Source: Leptasterias polaris
Lineage: Eukaryota; Echinodermata; Asteroidea; Forcipulatida; Asteriidae
NCBI GenBank assembly: GCA_037783415.1
Contig: JAZGTN010000192.1
Span: 2,728,001 to 2,792,000, forward strand
DNA length: 64,000 nt
Reading direction: 5' to 3'
Made by a program: the position numbers and the translations under genes
Notes under the pieces: generated by a model
Databases searched by the model: none
Told to the model about the DNA's origin: nothing
Seen by the model: only the letters and a program-made list of their open reading frames with translations
Part shown: piece after piece, positions 45,435 to 59,638 of the stretch
How the letters are laid out: every line of letters begins with the position of its first letter
How positions within the stretch are numbered: position 1 is the first letter of the stretch

Positions 45435-48174
45435 TCACAGGTTGTGATTATTAGCAAACTCACTGCTGCACTCAAACGACTGTAGGTCATTCATGTGACG
45501 GCACAGGTTGTGAAGATTAGCAAAGTCACTGCTGCACTCAAACGACTGTAGGTCATTCATGTGACGGCAAAGGTTGTGATGATTAGAAAACTCACTGCTG
45601 CACTGAAACGACTGTAGGTCATTCATGTGGCGGCACAGAATGTGAAAATAAGGAGACTTACTGCTGCACTCAAACGACTGTAGGTCATTCATGTGACGGC
45701 ACAGGTTGTGTTGATTAGTAAATTCACTGCTGTACTCAAACGACTGTAGGTAATTCATGTGACGGCACAGGTTGTGTTGATTAGTAAATTCACTGCTGCA
45801 CTCAAACAACTGTAGGTCAGTCATGTGACGGCAAAGGTTGTGATGATTAGCAAACTCACTGCTGCGCTCAAACGACTGTAGGTCATTCATGCGGCCGCAC
45901 AGGTTTTGATGATTAGTAAATTCACTGCTGCACTCAAACAACTGTAGGTCAGTCAAGTGACGGCAAAGGTTGTGATGATTAGCAAACTCACTGCTGCGCT
46001 CAAACGACTGTAGGTCATTCATGCGGCCGCACAGGTTTTGATGACTGCTGCACTCAAACGACTGTAGGTATTCCTGTGATTGCACATGTTGTGATGATTA
46101 GTAGACTCACTGCAATACTCAAACGACTGTAGGTCATTTGTATGACGTCACAGGTTGTGATTATTAGCAAACTCACTGCTGCACTCAAACGACTGTAGGT
46201 CATTCATGTGACAGCACAGGTTGTGAAGATTAGCAAAGTCACTGCTGCACTCAAACAACTGTAGGTCATTCATGTGACGGCAAAGGTTTTGATGATTAGA
46301 AAACTCACTGCTGCACTCAAACGACTGTAGGTCATTCATGTGACGGCAAAGGTTGTGATGATTAGAAAACTCACTGCTGCACTGAAACGACTGTAGGTCA
46401 TTCATGTGGCGGCACAGAATGTGAAAATAAGGAGACTTACTGCTGCACTCAAACGACTGTAGGTCATTCATGTGACGGTTCAGGTTGTGAAGATTAGTAA
46501 ATTCACTGCTGTACTTAAACGACTGTAGGTAATTCATGTGACGGCACAGGTTGTGTTGATTAGTAAACTCACTGCTGCACTCAAACGACTGTAGGTCATT
46601 CATGTGACTGCATAGGTTGTGTTGATTAGTAAATTCACTGCTGTACTCAAACGACTGTATGTAATTCATGTGACGGCACAGGTTGTGTTGATTAGTAAAT
46701 TAACTGCTGCATTCAAACGACTGTTGGTCATTCATGTGATGGCACAGGTTTTCATGATTAGTAAATTCACTGCTGCACTGAAACGACTGTAGGTCATTCA
46801 TGTGATTGCACATGTTGTGATGATTAGTAGACTCACTGCAATACTCAAACGACTGTAGGTTATTTGTATGACGTCACAGGTTGTGATTATTAGCAAACTC
46901 ACTGCTGCACTCAAACGACTGTAGGTCAGTCATGTGACAGCACAGGTTGTGAAGATTAGCAAAGTCACTGCTGCACTCAAACGACTGTAGGTCATTCATG
47001 TGACGGCAAAGGTTTTGATGATTAAAAAACTCACTCCTGCACTCAAACGACTGTAGGTCATTCATGTGACAGCAAAGGTTGTGATGATTAGAAAACTCAC
47101 TGCTGCACTGAAACGACTGTAGGTCATTCATGTGGCGGCACAGAATGTGAAAATAAGGAGACTTACTGCTGCACTCAAACGACTGTAGGTCATTCATGTG
47201 ACGGCACAGGTTGTGAAGATTAGTAAATTCACTGCTGTACTTAAACGACTGTAGGTAATTCATGTGACGGCACAGGTTGTGTTGATTAGTAAATTCACTG
47301 CTGCACTCAAACAACTGTAGGTCAGTCATGTGACGGCAAAGGTTGTGATGATTAGCAAACTCACTGCTGCGCTCAAACGACTGTAGGTCATTCATGCGGC
47401 CGCACAGGTTTTGATGATTAGTAAATTCACTGCTGCACTCAAACAACTGTAGGTCAGTCAAGTGACGGCAAAGGTTGTGATGATTAGCAAACTCACTGCT
47501 GCGCTCAAACGACTGTAGGTCATTCATGCGGCCGCACAGGTTTTGATGACTGCTGCACTCAAACGACTGTAGGTATTCCTGTGATTGCACATGTTGTGAT
47601 GATTAGTAGACTCACTGCAATACTCAAACGACTGTAGGTCATTTGTATGACGTCACAGGTTGTGATTATTAGCAAACTCACTGCTGCACTCAAACGACTG
47701 TAGGTCATTCATGTGACAGCACAGGTTGTGAAGATTAGCAAAGTCACTGCTGCACTCAAACAACTGTAGGTCATTCATGTGACGGCAAAGGTTTTGATGA
47801 TTAGAAAACTCACTGCTGCACTCAAACGACTGTAGGTCATTCATGTGACGGCAAAGGTTGTGATGATTAGAAAACTCACTGCTGCACTGAAACGACTGTA
47901 GGTCATTCATGTGGCGGCACAGAATGTGAAAATAAGGAGACTTACTGCTGCACTCAAACGACTGTAGGTCATTCATGTGACGGTTCAGGTTGTGAAGATT
48001 AGTAAATTCACTGCTGTACTTAAACGACTGTAGGTAATTCATGTGACGGCACAGGTTGTGTTGATTAGTAAACTCACTGCTGCACTCAAACGACTGTAGG
48101 TCATTCATGTGACTGCATAGGTTGTGTTGATTAGTAAATTCACTGCTGTACTCAAACGACTGTATGTAATTCAT
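45435..48174. repeat. higher-order duplication, offset 1505/1439 bp
   Basis: 46148-46669 and 47653-48174 read identically on the minus strand (offset 1505). Further left the offset falls to 1439, exactly one 66-bp unit less, so the second copy has gained one unit (or the first lost one). Confidence 0.8.
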
Positions 48175-48891
48175 GTGACGGCACAGGTTGTGTTGATTAG
48201 TAAATTAACTGCTGCATTCAAACGACTGTAGGTCATTCTTATGACGGCACAGGTTTTGATGATTAGTAGACTCACTGCAATACTCAAACGACTGTAGGCC
48301 ATTTATATGACGTCACAGGTTGTGATTATTAGCAAACTCACTGCTGCACTCAACTGACTAGGTCATTCATGTGACGGCACAGGTTGTGAAGATTAGCAAA
48401 GTCACTGCTGCACTGAAATGTCTGTAGGTCATTCATGTGACGGCACAGAATGTGAAAATAAGGAGACTTACTGCTGCACTGAAACGACTGTAGGTCATTC
48501 ATGTGACGGCAAAGGTTGTGATGATTAAAAAACTCACTGCTGCACTGAAATGTCTGTAGGTCATTCATGTGACGGCACAGGTTGTGTTGATTAGTAAATT
48601 CACTGCTGTACTCAAATGACTGTAGGTAATTCATGTGACGGCACAGGTTGTGTTGATTAGTAAATTCACTGCTGCATTCAAACGACTGTAGGTAATTCAT
48701 GTGACGGCACAGGTTGTGATGATTAGCAAACTCACTGCTGCGCTCAAACGACTGTAGGTCATTCATGCGGCCGCACAGGTTTTGATGACTGCTGCACTCA
48801 AACGACTGTAGGTATTCATGTGATTGCACATGTTGTGATGATTAGTAGACTCACTGCAATACTCAAACGACTCTAGGTCATTTGTATGACA

Positions 48892-49821
48892 TCACAGGTT
48901 GTGATTATTAGCAAACTCACTGCTGCACTCAAACGACTGTAGGTCATTCATGTGACAGCACAGGTTGTGAAGATTAGCAAAGTCACTGCTGCACTCAAAC
49001 AACTGTAGGTCATTCATGTGACGGCAAAGGTTTTGATGATTAGAAAACTCACTGCTGCACTGAAACGACTGTAGGTCATTCATGTGGCGGCACAGAATGT
49101 GATGATAAGGAGACTCACTGCTGCACTCAAACGACTGTAGGTCATTCATGTGACTGCATAGGTTGTGTTGATTAGTAAATTCACTGCTGTACTCAAACGA
49201 CTGTATGTAATTCATGTGACGGCACAGGTTGTGTTGATTAGTAAATTCACTGCTGCATTCAAACGACTGTAGGTAATTCATGTGACGGCACAGGTTGTGA
49301 TGATTATCAAACTCACTGCTGCACTCAAACGACTGAAGGTCATTCATGTGACGGCACAGGTTGTGATGATTAGAAAACTCACTGCTGCACTGAAACGACT
49401 GTAGGTCATTCATGTGGCGGCACAGAATGTGATGATAAGGAGACTCACTGCTGCACTCAAACGACTAAAGGTCACTTATGTGACGGCACAGGGTGTGATG
49501 ATTAGGAGACTCACTGCTGCACTCAAACGACTGTAAGTCTTTCATGTGATGGCAAAGGCTCTGATGATTAGGAGACTCACTGCTGCACTCAAACGACTGT
49601 AGGTCATTCATGTGACGGCACAGGTTGTGATGATTAGCAAAGTCACTGCTGCACTCAAACGACTGTAGGTCATTCATGTGACGGCACAGGTTGTGATGAC
49701 TAGCAAAGTCACTGCTGCACTCAAACGACTGTTGGTCATTCATGTGATGGCACAGGTTTTGATGATTAGTAAATTCACTGCTGCACTGAAACGACTGTAG
49801 GTCATTCATGTGATTGCACAT
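48892..49821. repeat. long-range copy of 41844-42707, offset 7048 bp
   Basis: The 173-codon minus-strand frames at 41844-42365 and 48892-49413 are identical. The next frame (42417-42707 versus 49465-49821) starts at the same offset and differs by one inserted unit. Confidence 0.75.
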
Positions 49822-50689
49822 GTTGTGATGATTAGTAGACTCACTGCAATACTCAAACGACTGTAGGTCATTTGTATGACGTCACAGGTTGTGATTATTA
49901 GCAAACTCACTGCTGCACTCAAACAACTGTAGGTCATTCATGTGACGGCAAAGGTTGTGATGATTAGAAAACTCACTGCTGCACTCAAACGACTGTAGGT
50001 CATTCATGTGATGGCACAAGTTGTGATAATTAGAAAACTCACTGCTGCACTAAAACAAATGTAGGTCAATCCTGTGGCCGCACAGGTTTTGATGATTAGA
50101 AAACTCACTGCTGCACTCAAACGACTGTAGGTCATTCATGTGACGACAAAAGTTGTGATTATTAGCAAACTCACTGCTGCACTCAAACGACTGTAGGTCA
50201 TTCATGTGACGGCACAGGTTGTGATAATTAGAAAACTCACTGCTGCACTAAAACAAATGTAGGTCAATCATGTGGCCGCACAGGTTTTGATGATTAGTAA
50301 ATTCACTGCTGCACTCAAACAACTGTAGGTCATTCATGTGACGGCAAAGGTTGTGATGATTAGAAAACTCACTGCTGCACTCAAACGACTGTAGGTCATT
50401 CATGTGACGGCAAAGGTTGTGATGATTAGAAAACTCACTGCTGCACTCAAACGACTGTAGGTTATTCATGTGACGGCAAAGGTTGTGTTGATTAGTAAAT
50501 TCACTGCTGCACTCAAACGACTGTAGGTAATTCATGTGACGGCAAAGGTTGTGTTGATTAGAAAACTCACTGCTGCACTCAAACGACTGTAGGTCATTCA
50601 TGTGACGGCACTGGTTGTGTTGATTCGCAAACTCACTGCTGCACTCAAACGACTGTAGGTAATTCATGTGATGGCACTGGTTGTGTTGA

Positions 50690-53600
50690 TTAGAAAACTC
50701 ACTGCTGCACTCAAACGACTAGGTCATTCATGTGACGACAAAGGTTGTGAGGATTAGAAAACTCACTGCTGCACTCAAACGACTGTAGGTCATTCATGTG
50801 ACGGCACAGGTTGTGATAATTAGAAAACTCACTGCTGCACTAAAACAAATGTAGGTCAATCATGTGACAGCACAGGTTGTGATAATTAGAAAACTCACTG
50901 CTGCACTAAAACAAATGTAGTTCAATCATGTGGCCGCACAGGTTTTGATGATTAGTAAATTCACTGCTGCACTCAAACAACTGTAGGTCATTCATGTGAC
51001 GGCAAAGGTTGTGATGATTAGAAAACTCACTGCTGCACTCAAACGACTGTAGGTCATTCATGTGACGGCAAAGGTTGTGTTGATTAGTAAATTTACTGCT
51101 GCACTCAAACGACTGTCGGTTATTCATGTGACGGCAAAGGTTGTGTTGATTAGAAAACACACTGCTGTACTCAAACGACTGTAGGTAATTCATGTGACGG
51201 CACTGGTTGTGTTGATTCGCAAACTCACTGCTGCACTCAAACGACTGTAGGTAATTTATGTGATGGCACAGGTTGTGTTGATTAGTAGACTCAATGCTGC
51301 ACTCAAACGACTGTAGGTCATTCATGTGATGGCACAAGTTGTGATAATTAGAAAACTCACTGCTGCACTAAAACAAATGTAGGTCAATCCTGTGGCCGTA
51401 CAGGTTTTGATGATTAGAAAACTCACTGCTGCACTCAAACGACTGTAGGTCATTCATGTGACGACAAAAGTTGTGATTATTAGCAAACTCACTGCTGCAC
51501 TCAAACGACTGTAGGTCATTCATGTGACGTCACAGGTTGTGAAGATTAGCAAAGTCACTGCTGCACTCAAACGACTGTAGGTCATTCATGTGACGGCAAA
51601 GGTTGTGAGGATTAGCCAACTCACTGCTGCACTCAATCGACTGTAGGTCTTTCATGTGACGGCACAGGTTGTGATTATTAGCAAACTCACTGCTGCACTC
51701 AAACGACTGTAAGTCATTCATGTGACGGCAAATGTTGTGAGGATTAGAAAACTCACTGCTGCACTCAAACGACTGTAGGTCATTCATGTGACGGCAAAGG
51801 TTGTGCTGATTAGAAAACTCACTGCTGCACTCAAACGACTGTAGGTCATTCATGTGACGGCAAAGGTTGTGATGATTAGAAAACTCACTGCTGCACTCAA
51901 ACGACTGTAGGTCATTCATGTGACGTCACAGGTTGTGAAGATTAGCAAAGTCACTGCTGCACTCAAACGACTGTAGGTCATTCATGTGACGGCAAAGGTT
52001 GTGAGGATTAGCAAACTCACTGCTGCACTCAATCGACTGTAGGTCTTTCATGTGACGGCACAGTTTGTGATTATTAGCAAACTCACTGCTGCACTCAAAC
52101 GACTGTAAGTCATTCATGTGACGGCAAAGGTTGTGAGGATTACAAAACTCACTGCTGCACTCAAACGACTGTAGGTCATTCATGTGACGGCAAAGGTTGT
52201 GTTGATTAGTAAATTCACTGCTGCACTCAAACGACTGTAGGTAATTCATGTGACGGCAAAGGTTGTGTTGATTAGAAAACTCACTGCTGCACTCAAACGA
52301 CTGTAGGTCATTCATGTGACGGCACTGGTTGTGTTGATTCGCAAACTCACTGCTGCACTCAAACGACTGTAGGTAATTCATGTGATGGCACTGGTTGTGT
52401 TGATTAGAAAACTCACTGCTGCACTCAAACGACTAGGTCATTCATGTGACGACAAAGGTTGTGAGGATTAGAAAACTCACTGCTGCACTCAAACGACTGT
52501 AGGTCATTCATGTGACGTCACAGGTTGTGATAATTAGAAAACTCACTGCTGCACTAAAACAAATGTAGGTCAATCATGTGACAGCACAGGTTGTGATAAT
52601 TAGAAAACTCACTGCTGCACTAAAACAAATGTAGTTCAATCATGTGGCCGCACAGGTTTTGATGATTAGTAAATTCACTGCTGCACTCAAACAACTGTAG
52701 GTCATTCATGTGACGGCAAAGGTTGTGATGATTAGAAAACTCACTGCTGCACTCAAACGACTGTAGGTCATTCATGTGACGGCAAAGGTTGTGTTGATTA
52801 GTAAATTTACTGCTGCACTCAAACGACTGTAGGTTATTCATGTGACGGCAAAGGTTGTGTTGATTAGAAAACACACTGCTGTACTCAAACGACTGTAGGT
52901 AATTCATGTGACGGCACTGGTTGTGTTGATTCGCAAACTCACTGCTGCACTCAAACGACTGTAAGTCATTCATGTGACGGCAAAGGTTGTGAGGATTAGA
53001 AAACTCACTGCTGCACTCAAACGACTGTAGGTCATTCATGTGACGGCAAAGGTTGTGATGTATAGAAAACTCACTGCTGCACTCAAACGACTGTAGGTCA
53101 TTCATGTGACGGCAAAGGTTGTGATGATTAGAAAATTCACTGCTGTACTCAAACGACTGTACTGTAGGTAATTCATGTGACGGCACTGGTTGTGTTGATT
53201 CGCAAACTCACTGCTGCACTCAAACGACTTTAGGTCATTCATGTGACGGCAAAGGTTGTGATGATTAGAAAACTCACTGCTGCACTCAAACGACTGTGGG
53301 TCATTCATGTGACGACAAAGGTTGTGATTATTAGCAAACTCACTGCTGCACTCAAACGACTGTGGGTCATTCATGTGACGTCACAGGTTGTGAAGATTAG
53401 CAAAGTCACTGCTGCACTCAAACGACTGTAGGTCATTCATGTGACGGCAAAGGTTGTGAGGATTAGCAAACTCACTGCTGCACTCAATCGACTGTAGGTC
53501 TTTCATGTGACGGCACAGTTTGTGATTATTAGCAAACTCACTGCTGCACTCAAACGACTGTAAGTCATTCATGTGACGGCAAAGGTTGTGAGGATTAGAA

Positions 53601-55489
53601 AACTCACTGCTGCACTCAAACGACTGTAGGTCATTCATGTGACGGCAAAGGTTGTGATGATTAGAAAACTCACTGCTGCACTCAAACGACTGTAGGTCAT
53701 TCATGTGATGGCAAAGGTTGTGATGATTAGAAAATTCACTGCTGTACTCAAACGACTGTACTGTAGGTAATTCATGTGACGGCACTGGTTGTGTTGATTC
53801 GCAAACTCACTGCTGCACTCAAACGACTGTAGGTTATTCATGTGATGGCACAGGTTGTGTTGATTAGCAAACTCACTGCTGCACTCAAACGACTTTAGGT
53901 CATTCATGTGACGGCAAAGGTTGTGATAATTAGAAAACTCACTGCTGCACTCAAACGACTGTAGGTCATTCATGTGACGGCAAAGGTTGTGTTGATTAGT
54001 AAATTCACTGCTGCACTCAAACGACTGTAGGTTATTCATGTGACGGCAAAGGTTGTGTTGATTAGTAAATTCACTGCTGCACTCAAACGACTGTAGGTAA
54101 TTCATGTGACGGCAAAGGTTGTGTTGATTAGAAAACTCACTGCTGCACTCAAACGACTGTAGGTCATTCATGTGACGGCACTGGTTGTGTTGATTCGCAA
54201 ACTCACTGCTGCACTCAAACGACTGTAGGTAATTCATGTGATGGCACTGGTTGTGTTGATTAGAAAACTCACTGCTGCACTCAAACTACTAGGTCATTCA
54301 TGTGACGACAAAGGTTGTGAGGATTAGAAAACTCACTGCTGCACTCAAACGACTGTAGGTCATTCATGTGACGGCACAGGTTGTGATAATTAGAAAACTC
54401 ACTGCTGCACTAAAACAAATGTAGGTCAATAATGTGACAGCACAGGTTGTGATAATTAGAAAACTCACTGCTGCACTAAAACAAATGTAGGTCAATCATG
54501 TGGCCGCACAGGTTTTGATGATTAGTAAATTCACTGCTGCACTCAAACAACTGTAGGTCATTCATGTGACGGCAAAGGTTGTGATAATTAGAAAACTCAC
54601 TGCTGCACTCAAACGACTGTAGGTCATTCATGTGACGGCAAAGGTTGTGTTGATTAGTAAATTTACTGCTGCACTCAAACGACTGTAGGTTATTCATGTG
54701 ACGGCAAAGGTTGTGTTGATTAGAAAACACACTGCTGTACTCAAACGACTGTAGGTAATTCATGTGACGGCACTGGTTGTGTTGATTCGCAAACTCACTG
54801 CTGCACTCAAACGACTGTAGGTAATTTATGTGATGGCACAGGTTGTGTTGATTAGTAGACTCAATGCTGCACTCAAACGACTGTAGGTCATTCATGTGAT
54901 GGCACAAGTTGTGATAATTAGAAAACTCACTGCTGCACTAAAACAAATGTAGGTCAATCCTGTGGCCGCACAGGTTTTGATGATTAGAAAACTCACTGCT
55001 GCACTCAAACGACTGTAGGTCATTCATGTGACGACAAAAGTTGTGATTATTAGCAAACTCACTGCTGCACTCAAACGACTGTAGGTCATTCATGTGACGT
55101 CACAGGTTGTGAAGATTAGCAAAGTCACTGCTGCACTCAAACGACTGTAGGTCATTCATGTGACGGCAAAGGTTGTGAGGATTAGCCAACTCACTGCTGC
55201 ACTCAATCGACTGTAGGTCTTTCATGTGACGCCACAGGTTGTGATTATTAGCAAACTCACTGCTGCACTCAAACGACTGTAAGTCATTCATGTGACGGCA
55301 AATGTTGTGAGGATTAGAAAACTCACTGCTGCACTCAAACGACTGTAGGTCATTCATGTGACGGCAAAGGTTGTGCTGATTAGAAAACTCACTGCTGCAC
55401 TCAAACGACTGTAGGTCATTCATGTGACGGCAAAGGTTGTGATGATTAGAAAACTCACTGCTGCACTCAAACGACTGTAGGTCATTCAT
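50690..55489. repeat. higher-order repeats, offsets 1715 and 3570 bp
   Basis: A frame-breaking unit (AAACGACTAGGTCATTC, then GACGACAAAGG) occurs near 50690, 52405 and 54260. The stretch 50906-51919 matches 54476-55489 at offset 3570 with only scattered changes. Confidence 0.75.
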
Positions 55490-58400
55490 GTGGCGGCACA
55501 GAATGTGATGATAAGGAGACTCACTGCTGCACTCAAACGACTAAAGGTCACTCATGTGACGGCACAGGGTGTGATGATTAGGAGACTCACTGCTGCACTC
55601 AAACGACTGTAGGTCATTCATGTGACGGCACAGGTTGTGATGATTAGCAAAGTCACTGCTGCACTCAAACGACTGTAGGTCATTCATGTGACGGCACAGG
55701 TTGTGATGACTAGCAAAGTCACTGCTGCACTCAAACGACTGTTGGTCATTCATGTGATGGCACAGGTTTTGATGATTAGTAAATTCACTGCTGCACTCAA
55801 ACGACTGTAGGTCATTCATGTGACGGCAAAGGTTGTGATGTTTAGAAAACTCACTGCTGCACTGAAACGACTGTAGGTCATTCATGTGGCGGCACAGAAT
55901 GTGATGATAAGGAGACTCACTGCTGCACTCAAACGACTAAAGGTCACTCATGTGACGGCACAGGGTGTGATGATTAGGAGACTCACTGCTGCACTCAAAC
56001 GACTGTAAGTCTTTCATGTGATGGCAAAGGCTCTGATGATTAGGAGACTCACTGCTGCACTCAAACGACTGTAGGTCATTCATGTGACTGCATAGGTTGT
56101 GTTGATTAGTAAATTCACTGCTGCACTCAAACGACTGTAGGTCATTCATGTGACGGCACAGGTTGTGATGATTAGCAAAGTCACTGCTGCACTCAAACGA
56201 CTGTAGGTCATTCATGTGACGGCACAGGTTGTGATGACTAGCAAAGTCACTGCTGCACTCAAACGACTGTTGGTCATTCATGTGATGGCACAGGTTTTGA
56301 TGATTAGTAGACTCACTGCTGCACTCAAACGACTGTAGGTCATTCATGTGACAGCACAGGTTGTGATTATTAGAAAACTCAATTCTGCACTCAAATGACT
56401 GTAGGTCATTCATGTGACGGCAAAGGTTGTGATGATTAGGAGACTCACTGCTGCACTCAAACGACTGTAGGTCATTCATGTGACGGCACAGGTTGTGATG
56501 ATTAGCAAAGTCACTGCTGCACTCAAACGACTGTTGGTCATTCATGTGATGGCACAGGTTTTGATGATTAGTAGACTCACTGCTGCACTCAAACGACTGT
56601 AGGTCATTCATGTGACAGCACAGGTTGTGATTATTAGAAAACTCAATTCTGCATTCAAATGACTGTAGGTCATTCATGTGACGGCAAAGGTTGTGATGAT
56701 TAGAAAACTCACTGCTGCACTCACACGACTGAAGGTCATTCATGTGACAGTACAGTTTGTAATTATTAGTAGACTCACTGCTGCATTCAAATGACTGTAG
56801 GTCATTCTGATGATGCACAGGTTGTGATGATTAGGAGACTCACTGCAATACTCAAACGACTGTAGGTCATTTGTATGACGTCACAGGTTGTGATTATTAG
56901 CAAACTCACTGCTGCACTCAAACGACTGTAGGTCATTCATGTGACAGCACAGGTTGTGAAGATTAGCAAAGTCACTGCTGCACTCAAACGACTGTAGGTC
57001 ATTCATGTGACGGCAAAGGTTGTGATGATTAGAAAACTCACTGCTGCACTGAAACGACTGTAGGTCATTCATGTGGCGGCCCAGAATGTGATGATAAGGA
57101 GACTCACTGCTGCACTCAAACGACTGTAGGTCATTCATGTGACTGCATAGGTTGTGTTGATTAGTAAATTCACTGCTGCATTCAAACGACTGTAGGTAAT
57201 TCATGTGACGGCACAGGTTGTGATGATTATCAAACTCACTGCTGCACTCAAACGACTGAAGGTCATTCATGTGACGGCACAGGTTGTGATGATTAGAAAA
57301 CTCACTGCTGCACTGAAACGACTGTAGGTCATTCATGTGGCGGCACAGAATGTGATGATAAGGAGACTCACTGCTGCACTCAAACGACTAAAGGTCACTC
57401 ATGTGACGGCACATGGTGTGATGATTAGGAGACTCACTGCTGCACTCAAACGACTAAGTCTTTCATGTGATGGCAAAGGCTTTGATGATTAGGAGACTCT
57501 CTGCTGCACTCAAACGACTGTAGGTCATTCATGTGACGGCACAGGTTGTGATGATTAGCAAAGTCACTGCTGCACTCAAACGACTGTAGGTCATTCATGT
57601 GACGGCACAGGTTGTGATGACTAGCAAAGTCACTGCCGCACTCAAACGACTGTTGGTCATTCATGTGATGGCACAGGTTTTGATGATTAGAAAACTCACT
57701 CCTGCACTCAAACGACTGTAGGTCATTCATGTGACAGCACAGGTTTTGATTATTAGAAAACTCAATTCTGCACTCAAATGACTGTAGGTCATTCATGTGA
57801 CCGCAAAGGTTGTGATGATTAGAAAACTCACTGCTGCACTCACACGACTGAAGGTCATTCATGTGACCGTACAGTTTGTAATTTATAGTAGACTCACTGC
57901 TGCATTCAAATGACTGTAGGTCATTCTGATGATACACAGGTTGTGATGATTAGGAGACTCACTGCTGCACTCAAACGACTGTAGGTCATTGATGTGATGG
58001 CACAGGTTGTGATGATTAGTAAAGTTACTGCTGCACTCAAACGACTGTAGGTCATTCATGTGATGGCACAGGTTGTGATGATTAGTAGACTCACTGCTGC
58101 ACTCAAACAACTGTAGGTCATTCATGTGACGGCAAAGGTTTTGATGATTAGAAAACTCACTGCTGCACTCAAACGACTGTAGGTCATTCATGTGGCGGCA
58201 CAGAATGTGATGATAAGTAGTCTCACTGCTGCACTCAAACGACTGTAGGTCATTCATGTGACGGCAAAGGTTTTGATGATTAGAAAACTCACTGCTGCAC
58301 TGAAACGACTGTAGGTCATTCATGTGGCGGCACAGAATTTGATGATAAGGAGACTCACTGCTGCACTCAAACGACTGTAGGTCCTTCATGTGATGGCACA

Positions 58401-58499
58401 GGTTGTGATCATTAGTAGACTAACTGCTGCACTCAAACGACTGTAGGTCATTCATGTGACGGCAAAGGTTGTGCTTACTACTAACTTGTCAATTTCTAT

Positions 58500-59638
58500 T
58501 ATTATTATTGGTTTATTAAAAATTAAACTTTGCAGCCAAAAGGCTGAATTGCGTTTAAGTTACAATATAAAAATACATTCAAACATCAAAGAGTCAAATC
58601 CAAGAGCAAATATACAATAAGAGACTATAAAAATAGAGATTATTTAAAAATAAATTTAAAACTGAAAGAGGATATACAATAAACCAATATTTACAAATCG
58701 AAAACAATTTATCTATAGGCCAGTAAAATTATTGATGATTGAGCAGCTCAACTAGGGCGGGAATGCAACTTTTCCTGAACCGGTTTGTCCTGCACTTAAC
58801 TAAGCAAAGTTTATCAGAATTTCTCAAGTTGTTATTTCTAGGTGGGGGAAGCCATTGTTTATATCTATCAGAGTTGAGGAGTGAGTTACCAAAATTAATG
58901 AAGAGCTGATCAAGTCTCACATCCATGGCAGGGAGGCCAAGCTGGGAATATATTTCTGCAAAAGACTTAGTTTTACAGTAATCATGCGTCAAGATGATAC
59001 GAAGGGCCTTGCGCTGCAATTTTTCTAGGCATCCAAGCTGAGACTTATTGAGGCTTGAATACCAGACCGGGCAAGCATATTCAATTGTTGGTCTGACATA
59101 CATGATGTAAACACTCAATAAATCATCAATAGACGTGCAGCACCGTTTTAATTGGCGCAGAAGGTACAATTTATAATTGAAGGCTTTGCACATTGAATTT
59201 ATCTGGGTATTCCATTTAAGGTTACTCTGAAGATGGACTCCAAGAATTTTCATACAAGTAGTGTGAGTGATGGCTGAATTACCAATATGAAAAGTAGGTG
59301 GTACAGCTGGGGTGCGCTGGAAACGAATATTCAAAGCTTGACACTTGGGAGGGTTGATTTTCATGTTGTTAGTGTCAGCCCACTGTTGGAGAAAGTCTAA
59401 TTCGTTTTGCAAACAAATAGCATTCTCAGAGTTTTTAAAAGACTGGTTAAGGGTCATATCATCAACATACTTATAGTGAGCCACCTCTTGATGATTGGTG
59501 ACAAAGTCATTAAACATGACCAAAAAGGCAATCGGTCCAATTATGTTGATGATATGACCCTTAACCAGTCTTTTAAAAACTCTGAGAATGCTATTTGTTT
59601 GCAAAACGAATTAGACTTTCTCCAACAGTGGGCTGACA
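58500..59638 (-). mobile_element. 5'-truncated LINE with fold-back 5' end
   Basis: Inserted in copy 2 of the spacer. The uninterrupted copy 1 shows the empty site: CTAT (43264-43267) is duplicated at 58496-58499 and 59639-59642, a 4-bp target duplication. The 3' end (58500) is a short AAT-type microsatellite tail on the minus strand, as in CR1/L2-like LINEs. The 5' end (59543-59640, two bases overlapping the duplication) is a perfect 98-bp inverted copy of 59371-59468 with a 74-bp loop between. Confidence 0.85.
58729..59542 (-). pseudogene. C-terminal half of a non-LTR reverse transcriptase
   Basis: From IGPIAFLVMFND (the block before the active site) through YKYVDDMTL (catalytic YVDD), NNMKINPPKC, KILGVHLQSNLKW and RPTIEYACPVW to LEKLQRKALRII, ending in a normal stop at 58729. 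The upstream fingers, endonuclease and ORF1 are missing. The open frame nominally extends to 59604, but that part is translated from the inverted segment. The block order fits the CR1/L2/Rex1 group; the exact clade is uncertain. Confidence 0.82.

Larger units (their letters stand above)
44063..58473. repeat. 66-bp minisatellite, block B (about 218 units)
   Basis: Same unit as block A. The first two units next to the spacer are the most diverged (CTACACTCCAACCACTTAAG), as expected at an array edge where exchange is rare. Subregions differ in favoured variants: 50.0-55.5 kb is dominated by units with a CAAAGG/CACTGG start and TGTTGATT, unlike the flanks. Confidence 0.95.
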